Positions 44,511 through 52,836 of a DNA stretch of 64,000 nt are shown here, in pieces (the first letter of the stretch is position 1; every line of letters begins with the position of its first letter). The notes under the pieces were generated by a model, which saw only the letters and a list, made by a program, of their open reading frames with translations, had not been told where the DNA came from and made no database searches. A program made the translations under genes and the position numbers. Origin of the DNA: Alloprevotella sp. OH1205_COT-284 (GTDB lineage Bacteria; Bacteroidota; Bacteroidia; Bacteroidales; Bacteroidaceae); NCBI RefSeq assembly GCF_003859795.1, contig NZ_RQYI01000001.1, positions 124,001 through 188,000 on the forward strand, read 5' to 3'.

Positions 44511-44530
44511 GTATCCTGTTTTTTGACCCT

Positions 44531-44538
44531 CAAAAGTA
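44531..44538 (-). promoter_or_regulatory. -7 promoter box of polA
   Basis: Reverse strand TACTTTTG, 20 bases before the polA start. Confidence 0.5.
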
Positions 44539-44571
44539 ATCAAAATAATCTGCATTATCCCCTTTTTTTCG

Positions 44572-44579
44572 TACTTTTG
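44572..44579 (+). promoter_or_regulatory. -7 promoter box of the polyprenyl synthase gene
   Basis: TACTTTTG on the forward strand, divergent from the polA box 33 bases away, so the two promoters overlap. Confidence 0.5.
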
Positions 44580-44676
44580 TAAATTGAAAAAATAAAAGTT
44601 TCTTATTTCTCTCAAAAACAGAAGTTTATACTTCTCCATTGCGAAACTTTCAACCTCTCGTATCCGTGTTTCCCCG

Positions 44677-45651
44677 ATGGACCAATTGCTACAAATTCGA
44701 CAACCCGTGGCCGCCGAGTTGGAGCATTTCGATCTCCTCTTCGATGAAGTCCTCACGCATGAAGAAGATTTCATGAGTAAGGCCTTGGCCTATGTGCGCA
44801 GCCGAAAGGGCAAAATGATGCGTCCCATTCTCGTGTTGCTTTTGGCCAAGGAATGGGGCGAAATCGGCATGCCCACTTTGCGCAGTGCCGTCACCCTCGA
44901 ATTGCTCCACACCTCCTCGCTCATTCACGACGACGTGGTCGATGAAAGCAACGAGCGTCGGGGGCAAGCCAGTCTTCATGCCTTGTATAGCAATAAGATA
45001 GCCGTTTTGCTTGGCGACTACCTGTTGGCACAAACCCTCAGACAGTCGGCACAAACGGGCAATCTGTCGGTGGTCGATGCCGTGGCGCGTCTCGGATCGA
45101 CCCTTTCGGAAGGAGAGATTTTGCAGTTGTCCAATGTCGGCAACGAGGAGTTTTCGGAAGCGGCTTATTACACCATTATTCGTCGAAAAACGGCAGCTCT
45201 CTTTGAGGCCTGCGGCGAATTGGCGGCGGTTTCGATGGAGGCCGATGACGATTTCACACGGCGTGTTCGCACTTTCGGCGATATTGTCGGCACATGTTTT
45301 CAAATTCGCGACGACATTTTTGATTACTACGACGATCCCGCGATAGGGAAACCCAGAGGAAACGACATGGCAGAGGGAAAACTCACCCTTCCCCTCATTT
45401 ATGCGCTCAACCAAACGGCCGACCCAAAAGCTGCCGAACTCGCACGAAAAGTGAAGCAAGGAAAGGCCACGCCCGATGAAATTGCCTTCCTCATTGCGTT
45501 TGCCAAGGAAAACGGCGGCATCGACTACGCCGAACGCCGCATGAATGAATTGCGCGATGAGGCTTTTGCGCTCATTGCCGATTTTAGAAACGCTGCCGTC
45601 AAAACCGCTTTGCAGCAATACATCGACTTTGTGATAGGACGCGCCCATTGA
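44677..45651 (+). CDS. trans-polyprenyl diphosphate synthase
   Basis: The 324-residue enzyme extends farnesyl diphosphate with isopentenyl units to make a long chain, probably for menaquinone. The first aspartate-rich motif is in LIHDDVVDESNERRG (about residue 85) and the second in QIRDDIFDYYDDPAIGKPRG (about 210), with KMMRPILVLL upstream. Chain length cannot be read safely. It diverges from polA, with overlapping promoters, and ends at a terminator that overlaps its stop codon. Confidence 0.9.
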   Translation: MDQLLQIRQPVAAELEHFDLLFDEVLTHEEDFMSKALAYVRSRKGKMMRPILVLLLAKEWGEIGMPTLRSAVTLELLHTSSLIHDDVVDESNERRGQASLHALYSNKIAVLLGDYLLAQTLRQSAQTGNLSVVDAVARLGSTLSEGEILQLSNVGNEEFSEAAYYTIIRRKTAALFEACGELAAVSMEADDDFTRRVRTFGDIVGTCFQIRDDIFDYYDDPAIGKPRGNDMAEGKLTLPLIYALNQTADPKAAELARKVKQGKATPDEIAFLIAFAKENGGIDYAERRMNELRDEAFALIADFRNAAVKTALQQYIDFVIGRAH

Positions 45652-45667
45652 GGCGCGTTTTACTTTT
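45639..45667 (+). terminator. terminator of the polyprenyl synthase gene
   Basis: ACGCGCC (45639-45645) pairs with GGCGCGT (45652-45658) around CATTGA, then TTTACTTTTTT. Confidence 0.75.
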
Positions 45668-45809
45668 TTCGAGCTGCTTGTGTTGGAGAGCGGATAGAGA
45701 GTGTGGGAGAGTGTGGGGGACGAAGAGAAACTTGTGTTACAGCTATTTGCTTCAAAAAATACCGAAGCCTTGAACGAAGCATTCACTCCTGCCATGGTTG
45801 CGGAAAAAC

Positions 45810-45866
45810 TTACCTCAGAGATAGAAATTTCTTCCTCAGAGGTAGAAAAAACGGGCTCAGAGGTAG
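45810..45866. repeat. 21-bp-periodic CTACCTCAGAG repeat, locus 3
   Basis: TTACCTCAGAG at 45810-45820 and CTTCCTCAGAG at 45831-45841 are again 21 bp apart, followed by CTCAGAGGTAG at 45834-45844 and 45856-45866 and then ATTTTCGG as at locus 2. The 502-bp gap 45652-46153 holds in addition only the two flanking terminators. Confidence 0.65.
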
Positions 45867-46094
45867 ATTTTCGGCCGTTTCATCTGATATTTTTTTCGAG
45901 GGTGCGCGGAGAGATGGAAACGCCTTCCGACAGTCGAAAGTCGGATGTTGAAAATGGAGCATTGCGTTCTGTGGCGTCTTCATCTTTATGCCGGGCATTG
46001 ATTTGAAGGAGCATTGCCAACGGATAAATGGTCGAAAAACGGCATTTGGCGATGTTTTGCTTTCCTCGAAGCACCGTTCTGCTTTGTGCAAAAG

Positions 46095-46133
46095 AAAACG
46101 CGCAGCGTGGCCTGAAAAGCCGCGTTGCGCGTT
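46095..46133 (-). terminator. terminator of deoC
   Basis: ACGCGCAGCGTGGC pairs with GCCGCGTTGCGCGT; on the reverse strand GTTTTCTTTTG follows. Confidence 0.7.
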
Positions 46134-46153
46134 TGTTGTGTGTAAAGGGAGGC

Positions 46154-47089
46154 TTAATACTTCGTTCCGCTTCCGGAGAAGGGAGTGATGTCTTCTCCCA
46201 AAATGGCCGAGGCCAAGAGGTTGGCCAAACGGCTCGTGCCGATGCGGAAATGACCGTCCTTGCAGAATTCTTCGCCAAGCACTTCGGCCACAATGGTGTA
46301 GAAGTCTACGGCTTCGTCTACCGTTTTGATGCCGCCGGCGGCCTTGAAACCTACAAGGCGACCCGTCTTTTCGTGATATTCCTTGATGGCGTTACACATC
46401 ACATAGGCCGCTTCGGGAGTGGCGGCAACGGCTACTTTTCCGGTTGAGGTCTTGATGAAATCCGCTCCGGCATACATCGAGAGGATAGAGGCCTTTTTGA
46501 TTTCGGAGGCGGTTTTCAGTTCGCCGGTTTCGAGGATAACTTTGAGGGCGCGATCGCCGCAAACGTCTTTGAGTTCGGCAATTTCGTCGGCACAAGTCTC
46601 ATAGTCGCCGCTTTGGAACGTGCCCACGGAGAGCACCATGTCGATTTCGTCGGCACCGTCGGCCAAAGCAAGTGAAGTTTCCACGGTTTTCACTTCGAGG
46701 AATGTTTGCGAAGCGGGGAAACCACCGCTCACGCAGGCCACTTTCACGCCGTCGGCTTCGAGGCTTTGGCTCACGGTGGAGGCAAAGTTGGGATAAACGC
46801 AGATGGTGGCGAGGGGAGGAAGGTCGGGGTGAGCATCGCTCCAACGGTTCACGTTTTCGGTGAACTGCAACACGCTTTCCTGCGAGTCGGTCACGGTGAG
46901 CGTGGTCAGCTCAACGGTGCTGAGAAGGGTTTTGAGCACTTCGGGCGTGTTGTATTTCTCACGATTTTCGGCCACAATCTTGCGAACGGCTGCGCTCACC
47001 TGCGCATCGTCGAGGTTCATGTCGTACAAAGCAAACGTTTGTTCGTACTTGTCTGTTTGGTGGAGTTCACCTTGATGTTGTTCTGACAT
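46154..47089 (-). CDS. deoC: deoxyribose-phosphate aldolase
   Basis: The 311-residue class I aldolase cleaves deoxyribose 5-phosphate in deoxynucleoside catabolism. The Schiff-base lysine is in VGFKAAGGIKT and the second lysine in GADFIKTSTGKVAVAA; EIDMVLSVGTFQSGDYE is the family core. The N-terminal region is about 60 residues longer than E. coli DeoC, as in the longer subfamily. Start at 47089 (MSEQHQGELHQ) or two codons upstream. It stands between the polyprenyl synthase and dtd genes without an obvious operon partner. Confidence 0.93.
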   Translation of the reverse strand: MSEQHQGELHQTDKYEQTFALYDMNLDDAQVSAAVRKIVAENREKYNTPEVLKTLLSTVELTTLTVTDSQESVLQFTENVNRWSDAHPDLPPLATICVYPNFASTVSQSLEADGVKVACVSGGFPASQTFLEVKTVETSLALADGADEIDMVLSVGTFQSGDYETCADEIAELKDVCGDRALKVILETGELKTASEIKKASILSMYAGADFIKTSTGKVAVAATPEAAYVMCNAIKEYHEKTGRLVGFKAAGGIKTVDEAVDFYTIVAEVLGEEFCKDGHFRIGTSRLANLLASAILGEDITPFSGSGTKY

Positions 47090-47244
47090 AATCATTAGTC
47101 GTCCGTCGGCCTGCCCCCGTGTGCCGTCTTGCTGTGGCAATGGCTCGGAAAAGTCGGCGGATGGTTAAACGGATTTATAGTAGCAAAACCTGCCCTCCCC
47201 ACGGGGGAGTTGAGAGGGTAGGGGATGAGAAAATGCGAAACGCT

Positions 47245-47697
47245 TTACTCTTTGTTGCGCGTGTCCATGCAGATCGTGACAGGACCGTCGTTGAGAAGAT
47301 CTACCTGCATGTCGGCACCGAAACGGCCGGTGGCCACGGGCTTTCCGAGCGATTGGCCGAGGGTTTTCACAAATGCTTCGTAGAGCGGAACGGATATGTC
47401 GGGCGGCGCGGCGCGAGTATAGCCGGGGCGATTGCCTTTTTTATAAGAAGCCATGAGCGTGAATTGGCTCACGACGAGCACTTCTCCATCGATGTCGGCA
47501 ACACTGCGGTTCATCACCCCTTGGTCGTCGTCGAAAATGCGAAGCGCGACGACTTTTTTGACTAACCAATCTATATCTTCTTGATTATCTGTGTTTTCTA
47601 TTCCGAGAAGGATAAGAAGACCTTGGTTGATTTGGCTGAAAATTTGGCCGCCGATGCTGACGCCGGCATGGCGAACGCGTTGAATGACGATTCTCAT
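47245..47697 (-). CDS. dtd: D-aminoacyl-tRNA deacylase
   Basis: The 150-residue enzyme hydrolyses D-amino acids from tRNA. Signatures are MRIVIQRVRHAGVSIGG, the catalytic SQFTLMA motif (about residue 77) and the C-terminal LLNDGPVTICMDTR (Gly-cisPro-like NxGPVT). It lies 10 bp after uvrC on the same strand and may be cotranscribed, but a -7 box (47703-47710) five bases before the ATG could also give a leaderless message. Confidence 0.94.
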   Translation of the reverse strand: MRIVIQRVRHAGVSIGGQIFSQINQGLLILLGIENTDNQEDIDWLVKKVVALRIFDDDQGVMNRSVADIDGEVLVVSQFTLMASYKKGNRPGYTRAAPPDISVPLYEAFVKTLGQSLGKPVATGRFGADMQVDLLNDGPVTICMDTRNKE

Positions 47698-47702
47698 TGT
47701 TG

Positions 47703-47710
47703 CAAAGTTA
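47703..47710 (-). promoter_or_regulatory. -7 promoter-like box directly before dtd
   Basis: Reverse strand TAACTTTG, overlapping the uvrC stop codon and ending five bases before the dtd ATG. Confidence 0.4.
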
Positions 47711-49549
47711 GTCTTTTTCTTTGAAATCCGGATGAATCTGCATAAAAAAGTGATTTCCTCTCGCCTTGCCCAACACCTTCTGAATTTGTTCGAGTGTGGC
47801 TTCTTTAATGCGTTTTACGCTGCCAAACTCTTTGAGCAATGACGCTTTCGACTTTTCGCCGATGCCGCTGATGTTGTCCAGTTCGGAAGAAAGTTGGCGT
47901 TTTGAACGCTTGTCGCGGTGAAAGCTGATGGCGAAGCGGTGTACTTCGTCCTGCATTTGTGTGAGTAGTTTGAAGAGGAGCGTGTCGGGACGTACGGCCA
48001 CCGACGTGTACGACGCTCCGAAGAGCATCTCCCGTGTGCGGTGCTTCCCGTCTTTCACCAAACCTGCAATCGGGATCGACAAACCCAGCTTCTCGACCAC
48101 AATGCTCCGTATGGCCTCCATTTGTCCTTTACCGCCGTCGGCAATGATGAGGTCGGGCAGTGGGGCTTCTTCGGCCACAAGGCGGCTGTATCTGCGCTCC
48201 ACCACTTCTCGCATCGAAGCGTAGTCGTCGGCTCCCACCACGGATTTGATGTTGAATTTACGGTATTGTTTTTTTGCCGGTTTCAGTTTTTCAAACACCA
48301 CGCAGGCTGCCACGGCGTCTTCTCCCGATATGTTTGAGTTGTCGAACAGCTCGATGTGCATCGGCAGGGAGGGTAGGGCGAGTTGGGTTTGAATTTCTTT
48401 CATCAACCTCACTTGCTTTTGCTCCGGATTGAGCTTTTCGGCCTGTTTGAGGCGGTCAAACTTAAATTGCCTGACATTCTGCCGCGATAGGTCGAGCAGG
48501 GTTTTCTTGCCTCCCATTTGCGGTATGGTCTGTCGGGCGTATTCTTCGGGTAACTCCACGGGAAAAGGCAGCACCAGCTCTTTGGATTGAGAGTCGAAGC
48601 GTTTGCGCATTTCCACGATGCCGAGTGCCAGAAGCTCGTCGTCGGTTTCATCGAGCTTCTTTTTAAATTCAAATGTGAACGATTGGGTGATTGCACCGTT
48701 TACCACGTGTAGAAAATTGATGTATGCGTTTTTTTCGTCGCTTTCCATAGAGAAAACGTCGATGTCGTAGTTCACGTTCGACACTACTTCCGATTTTGCA
48801 CGGAAATTCTCGATCAATTCATACTTCTTTTTGAGTACATGTGCCTCCTCGAAACGCATTTCTTCCGACAAAAGCTCCATTTCTTCGCGCAGTTTTCGTG
48901 CAACTTCGCGTGTGTTGCCTTTCAAAATCTCCCGACAAGCCTCGATGTTGTTCAAATAATCTTCTCGAGATTGCTTCCCACAGCAGGGAGCGGCACATTT
49001 TCGGATGTGATAGTCCAAACAAACCTCGTATTTCCCCGATTTTACCCCTTCTTCCGTCATTGGTTGCCGACACGGCCGCGGATGATAAAGTCTTTGACAC
49101 AGCTCCAATAGGGCGTGCATGGTGGGCAAATGGCTGTATGGGCCATAGTAGGTCGCGCCTTTTCGATCGATTTTTCGAGTGCTGAACACTCTCGGCAGAT
49201 ATTCCTTCGTAATGGCGATTGACGGATAGGTCTTGTCGTCTTTCAACAATACGTTATAGCGCGGTTTGTATTGCTTGATGAGCGAATTTTCCAAAAGTAG
49301 GGCGTCTTCCTCCGAATTGACCACGGTGTAGGTGATGTTTCGTATTTTCGAGACCAATACACGCGTTTTTCCGCTTTGTCGGTCTTTGTTGAAATAGGAA
49401 GCCACGCGGCGTTTCAAATTCTTAGCCTTTCCCACGTAGATAATGCTCCCCGTTTCGTCATAGTATTGGTAGCTCCCCGGAAGTTCGGGGAGATTGTTTA
49501 CGATGCCTTTCAAATGGCTTTCGAGTGCCTTTCTGTCGTTGTCGGTCAT
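47708..49549 (-). CDS. uvrC: UvrABC excinuclease subunit C
   Basis: The 613-residue nuclease makes the two incisions of nucleotide-excision repair. The N-terminal GIY-YIG domain has LPGSYQYYDETGSIIYVGKA (about 20-40), followed by a Cys-rich region (YHIRKCAAPCCGK), a UvrB-binding UVR motif (EEMELLSEEMRFEEAHVLKKK), the RNase H-like C-terminal endonuclease (ELFDNSNISGEDAVA, DLIIADGGKGQMEA), and a helix-hairpin-helix pair near the end. Start at 49549 is used. dtd follows by 10 bp. Confidence 0.96.
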   Translation of the reverse strand: MTDNDRKALESHLKGIVNNLPELPGSYQYYDETGSIIYVGKAKNLKRRVASYFNKDRQSGKTRVLVSKIRNITYTVVNSEEDALLLENSLIKQYKPRYNVLLKDDKTYPSIAITKEYLPRVFSTRKIDRKGATYYGPYSHLPTMHALLELCQRLYHPRPCRQPMTEEGVKSGKYEVCLDYHIRKCAAPCCGKQSREDYLNNIEACREILKGNTREVARKLREEMELLSEEMRFEEAHVLKKKYELIENFRAKSEVVSNVNYDIDVFSMESDEKNAYINFLHVVNGAITQSFTFEFKKKLDETDDELLALGIVEMRKRFDSQSKELVLPFPVELPEEYARQTIPQMGGKKTLLDLSRQNVRQFKFDRLKQAEKLNPEQKQVRLMKEIQTQLALPSLPMHIELFDNSNISGEDAVAACVVFEKLKPAKKQYRKFNIKSVVGADDYASMREVVERRYSRLVAEEAPLPDLIIADGGKGQMEAIRSIVVEKLGLSIPIAGLVKDGKHRTREMLFGASYTSVAVRPDTLLFKLLTQMQDEVHRFAISFHRDKRSKRQLSSELDNISGIGEKSKASLLKEFGSVKRIKEATLEQIQKVLGKARGNHFFMQIHPDFKEKD

Positions 49550-49650
49550 GGTCAAGCGAGATGAAATTGGACTTTTGCGTACGGCTGCCAATAGCTATTT
49601 CGCGAAGCTGTTGAGTAAAGGTTGCCGAATTGATCGTGCGAAATAAAGAA

Positions 49651-49676
49651 ACGGACGGCAAAATGCTGCCGTCCGT
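49651..49676 (-). terminator. terminator of apt
   Basis: ACGGACGGCA (49651-49660) pairs with TGCCGTCCGT (49667-49676); TTCTTTATTTC follows on the reverse strand. Confidence 0.6.
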
Positions 49677-49740
49677 GATGTTGGGAGGCAGAGAGTGGAT
49701 TTTGATGCTTTCGTGTATGCTCTGCCGTTGCGTCTGTGTC

Positions 49741-50277
49741 TTAATTGTAAAGCGTGAGGAGGGTGGTAATATCGGCTTTGTTTCCCAAAAACTCGCGTCC
49801 TTCCAATCCTTCCATGCGAAGTTCGATGATGAAATTGACGAAAATGTCTTTCACGCCGAATGACTCTACCAAATCAATGGCCGCTTTCATCGAACCGCCG
49901 GTTGCGAGCAAGTCGTCGTGAATTAAAACCACGTCTTTCGGTGAAAACGCGTCGGTGTGGATTTCTATGACGTCTTCGCCATATTCTTTGCCATATTTCA
50001 TTTGGCGTGTGTCGCCCGGAAGTTTTCCGATCTTTCTGCACATCACGAATCCGGCTCCGAGTTCGGCGGCCAAAATTGCGCCCATCACAAAACCGCGGCT
50101 TTCGATGCCTACGACCTTTGTGATGCCCTTTTCTTTGTAGATACGCACCATTTCATCGAGCATTTCTCGTATGCAGGTCGGATCTTTGAAAAGCGTGGAT
50201 ACGTCTTTGAATTGGATGCCGGGTTTCGGAAAATCGGGAATGTTTCTCAGATGAGCGAGCAACAATTCTTTTTTCAT
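49741..50277 (-). CDS. apt: adenine phosphoribosyltransferase
   Basis: The 178-residue enzyme salvages adenine to AMP with PRPP. The Apt core is visible: IPDFPKPGIQFKDVSTLF, ESRGFVMGAILAAELGAGF and the PRPP-binding loop VVLIHDDLLATGGSMKAAI. It lies downstream of mnmG on the same strand, 66 bp away, with the second parS-like site in the gap. Confidence 0.95.
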   Translation of the reverse strand: MKKELLLAHLRNIPDFPKPGIQFKDVSTLFKDPTCIREMLDEMVRIYKEKGITKVVGIESRGFVMGAILAAELGAGFVMCRKIGKLPGDTRQMKYGKEYGEDVIEIHTDAFSPKDVVLIHDDLLATGGSMKAAIDLVESFGVKDIFVNFIIELRMEGLEGREFLGNKADITTLLTLYN

Positions 50278-50310
50278 AAAGTCTTGATATTTTGTTGTGT
50301 AATTTGTTTT

Positions 50311-50326
50311 TGTTTCACGTGGAACG
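50311..50326. promoter_or_regulatory. parS-like centromere site 2 (apt-mnmG gap)
   Basis: TGTTTCACGTGGAACG is identical to site 1 at 43323 except for the last base. The two sites are 7.0 kb apart in the same orientation. It is in the 66-bp intergenic gap, so coding constraint does not explain it. Confidence 0.7.
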
Positions 50327-50343
50327 CTTCTTTTCGTTCGTAT

Positions 50344-52236
50344 TCATCGGCCAAGTAGCACGAGAAGTACGGAAATGTCGGACGGAGAAACTCCGGGTAT
50401 TCGAGAGGCCTGAGCGAGCGTTTCGGGGTTGATGGCTGCGAGTTTTTGGCGTGCTTCGGTGGAGAGTTGCGTCAAGTTTTCGTAGTCGAATTTTCCGATG
50501 ATTTTGATATTCTCCAAACGCTGCATTTTGTCGGCCAAGGATCGTTCGCGTGTGATGTATCCGTCGTATTTGATGAGTATTTCCGCCGCTTCCATGGTTT
50601 CGGCTTTGTCTTCTTGGAGTGCTTGGACTACGGAACGGAAGTTGTTGAGCGTTTCGACAGATTCGTCTTCGATAAAATCCGACAACTGCAATTCGGGGCG
50701 GGCGATGAGTTCAAATAATTTTGCACCATGCGCGAGCTTTTTTGAACCTTTGCGTTCGAGCAGAGGATTGATCTCGGAGGGTTTCAGATTCGTGTTTCTT
50801 GCCAGCGATAGGATTTGCTCTATGCTTTCTTTTTTGCGATGAAATCTTTGTTTTCTTTCCGCGCAGGCCAAACCGTATTGTTCGGCATAGGGTGTGAGGC
50901 GCATGTCGGCATTGTCTTGTCGGAGCAGTATTCTGTATTCTGCGCGCGAAGTAAACATGCGATACGGTTCGTCTACACCTTTATTGACCAAATCGTCGAT
51001 GAGTACGCCGATATAGGCTTCGTCTCTTCCGAGGGTGAAGCGTTCGTTGCCGTTGCAGTGCAAGGCGGCATTGATGCCTGCGACCACCCCTTGTCCGGCG
51101 GCTTCTTCGTAGCCGGTGGTGCCGTTTACTTGTCCGGCAAAGAAAAGACCGCTCATTTTTTTCGATTCCAACGAGTGGTGGAGCTGGGTGGGCGGGAAGA
51201 AATCGTATTCTATGGCGTAGCCCGGACGGTAGATTTTCAAATCGCGAAAACACGGCATCTGTTTCAATGCTTCGATTTGAATGTCCATAGGGAGAGAAGA
51301 CGAAAAACCATTCAGATAAAGCTCGTGTGTGTCGATGCCTTCGGGTTCGAGAAATAGGGGGTGCGATTCTCTTTCTTCAAATGTGACGAGCTTTGTTTCG
51401 ATGGAAGGGCAGTATCGCGGCCCGATCGAACGAATCTGTCCGTTGTAGAGGGGCGATTCGTCGAGCCCTTTTCGCAAAATGCGATGCACTTCGGGATTGG
51501 TGTTGCACGTCCAGCAGGTCAGTTGGGGCAACGGGCGTTCTTGCGAGATGAAAGAAAATCGGTGGAAATCGTTTTCTCCGTGTTGCACCTCCATTTCGTC
51601 GAAATGAACAGACCTCGCGTCGATGCGTACGGGAGTTCCCGTTTTCATGCGCAGGTTTTCGATGCCCATGGCGTTGATGGAGGCGGTGAGCAGGGTAGAT
51701 GCCGGTTCGGCACATCTTCCTCCGGGTATCATTCTCCGTCCGATGTGCATCAGGCCGTTGAGAAATGTTCCGGCCGTGACAATAACGGATTTTGCCGTAA
51801 ACTCCGCGCCCCACACCGTGCGCAGTCCGGTGACGGCACCGTTTTTGGTGGTGATTTCGGCCACTTCGTCTTGCCAGATGTCGAGGTTGTCGGTGTTTTC
51901 CACTCGTTTTCTCCATTCGGCGATGAAGCGTGTGCGGTCGCATTGCGCTCTTGGGCTCCACATGGCAGGGCCTTTGGAGCGGTTGAGCATTCGAAACTGT
52001 ATGGCCGTGGCATCGGTCACTTGTCCGATGTGGCCGCCCAATGCATCGACCTCTCTGACGATCTGCCCTTTGGCAATGCCGCCAACGGCCGGGTTGCAGC
52101 TCATTTGTGCTATTTTGTTCATGTCCATCGTGATGAGCACGGTTTTGGCACCCATGCGTGCCGCTGCGCAGGCGGCCTCACATCCGGCGTGTCCGGCTCC
52201 GATGACGATGACGTCGTATGTAAATGTCTGTTCCAT
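50344..52236 (-). CDS. mnmG: tRNA uridine-5-carboxymethylaminomethyl modification enzyme
   Basis: The 630-residue FAD protein (GidA) acts with MnmE on U34 of several tRNAs. It has the dinucleotide fold VIVIGAGHAGCEAACAAARMG at the N-terminus, the conserved GGIAKGQIVREVDALGG and CNPAVGG elements with catalytic cysteine, and a second signature near YCPSIETKLVTF. mnmE is not in this window. In many bacteria gidA lies close to oriC. A -7 box (TAAATTTG, reverse strand) is at 52244-52251. Confidence 0.96.
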   Translation of the reverse strand: MEQTFTYDVIVIGAGHAGCEAACAAARMGAKTVLITMDMNKIAQMSCNPAVGGIAKGQIVREVDALGGHIGQVTDATAIQFRMLNRSKGPAMWSPRAQCDRTRFIAEWRKRVENTDNLDIWQDEVAEITTKNGAVTGLRTVWGAEFTAKSVIVTAGTFLNGLMHIGRRMIPGGRCAEPASTLLTASINAMGIENLRMKTGTPVRIDARSVHFDEMEVQHGENDFHRFSFISQERPLPQLTCWTCNTNPEVHRILRKGLDESPLYNGQIRSIGPRYCPSIETKLVTFEERESHPLFLEPEGIDTHELYLNGFSSSLPMDIQIEALKQMPCFRDLKIYRPGYAIEYDFFPPTQLHHSLESKKMSGLFFAGQVNGTTGYEEAAGQGVVAGINAALHCNGNERFTLGRDEAYIGVLIDDLVNKGVDEPYRMFTSRAEYRILLRQDNADMRLTPYAEQYGLACAERKQRFHRKKESIEQILSLARNTNLKPSEINPLLERKGSKKLAHGAKLFELIARPELQLSDFIEDESVETLNNFRSVVQALQEDKAETMEAAEILIKYDGYITRERSLADKMQRLENIKIIGKFDYENLTQLSTEARQKLAAINPETLAQASRIPGVSPSDISVLLVLLGR

Positions 52237-52243
52237 AAGGATG

Positions 52244-52251
52244 CAAATTTA
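52244..52251 (-). promoter_or_regulatory. -7 promoter box of mnmG
   Basis: Reverse strand TAAATTTG, 7 bases before the start codon; a TTGC at 52272-52269 is near the -33 position. Confidence 0.5.
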
Positions 52252-52307
52252 GTGATTTTGCCGCAGACGCAAGTAAAATTAAGAGAGTTTTGGATAGGAG
52301 AAAGAAA

Positions 52308-52342
52308 ATCCCCTCGTTGTCTTGAAAAGGCGTCGAGGGGAT
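52308..52342 (-). terminator. terminator of the thioesterase gene
   Basis: ATCCCCTCG (52308-52316) pairs with CGAGGGGAT (52334-52342); TTTCTTTCTCC follows on the reverse strand. Confidence 0.65.
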
Positions 52343-52403
52343 GAGAAAAGTGTATTTTTCGATGAAACCGAAGTTTTTAGGCATTTTTCGGTTTGAAAGA
52401 GGG

Positions 52404-52832
52404 TCAGAGTCCGAATTTCTCGTTGAGTTCGGGGCAGTCGGAGAGTCGTCCGTTTACAACTGCGACGATGTCGGTTTTGGCACGCACGCAAAGCCGCTCT
52501 TGGGCATAAGACGGGTCAGCCTGGGCGCGGACGGGATCGACAACACGCACGATGTCTTGGTGGAAAACGTAGCGCAAACCGCTTTTCTCCATGCTCAAAC
52601 GCACTTCGAAGTGATCGCGAGGTCGCAAGGAGGTTTTGAAGCGCATTTCGAGATTGGCCACGACCACGTCGATGCCGCGGTTGTGCAATTCGGCAAACTC
52701 TATGCCTTTTGTCTCGATGAATTCGTGACGGCAGTGTTCGGTGTAGTGTTGATAGATGGCATTGTTGACAATGCCTTGAATGTCGCATTCGTAGTCGCGA
52801 ACGCGCATTTTGAGAACAAAAATGGGTTCCAT
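52404..52832 (-). CDS. hot-dog-fold acyl-CoA thioesterase (YbgC/4HBT type)
   Basis: The 142-residue protein starts MEPIFVLKMRVRDYEC and carries the 4HBT signature RVRDYECDIQGIVNNAIYQHY, in which the conserved Tyr/Asp and Asn line the active site, then TKGIEFAELHNRGIDVVVANL. It should hydrolyse an acyl-CoA or acyl-ACP; the substrate is unknown. It starts 4 bp after the DUF2851 gene on the same strand, so the two form one operon. The upstream frame to 53030 is shadow sequence of that gene. Confidence 0.82.
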   Translation of the reverse strand: MEPIFVLKMRVRDYECDIQGIVNNAIYQHYTEHCRHEFIETKGIEFAELHNRGIDVVVANLEMRFKTSLRPRDHFEVRLSMEKSGLRYVFHQDIVRVVDPVRAQADPSYAQERLCVRAKTDIVAVVNGRLSDCPELNEKFGL

Positions 52833-52836
52833 GTAT

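Noticed and set aside
45701-46006. 101-codon forward frame after the polyprenyl synthase gene
   Set aside because: It spans the 21-bp-periodic repeat, lies past a terminator and has no promoter or homology signature.
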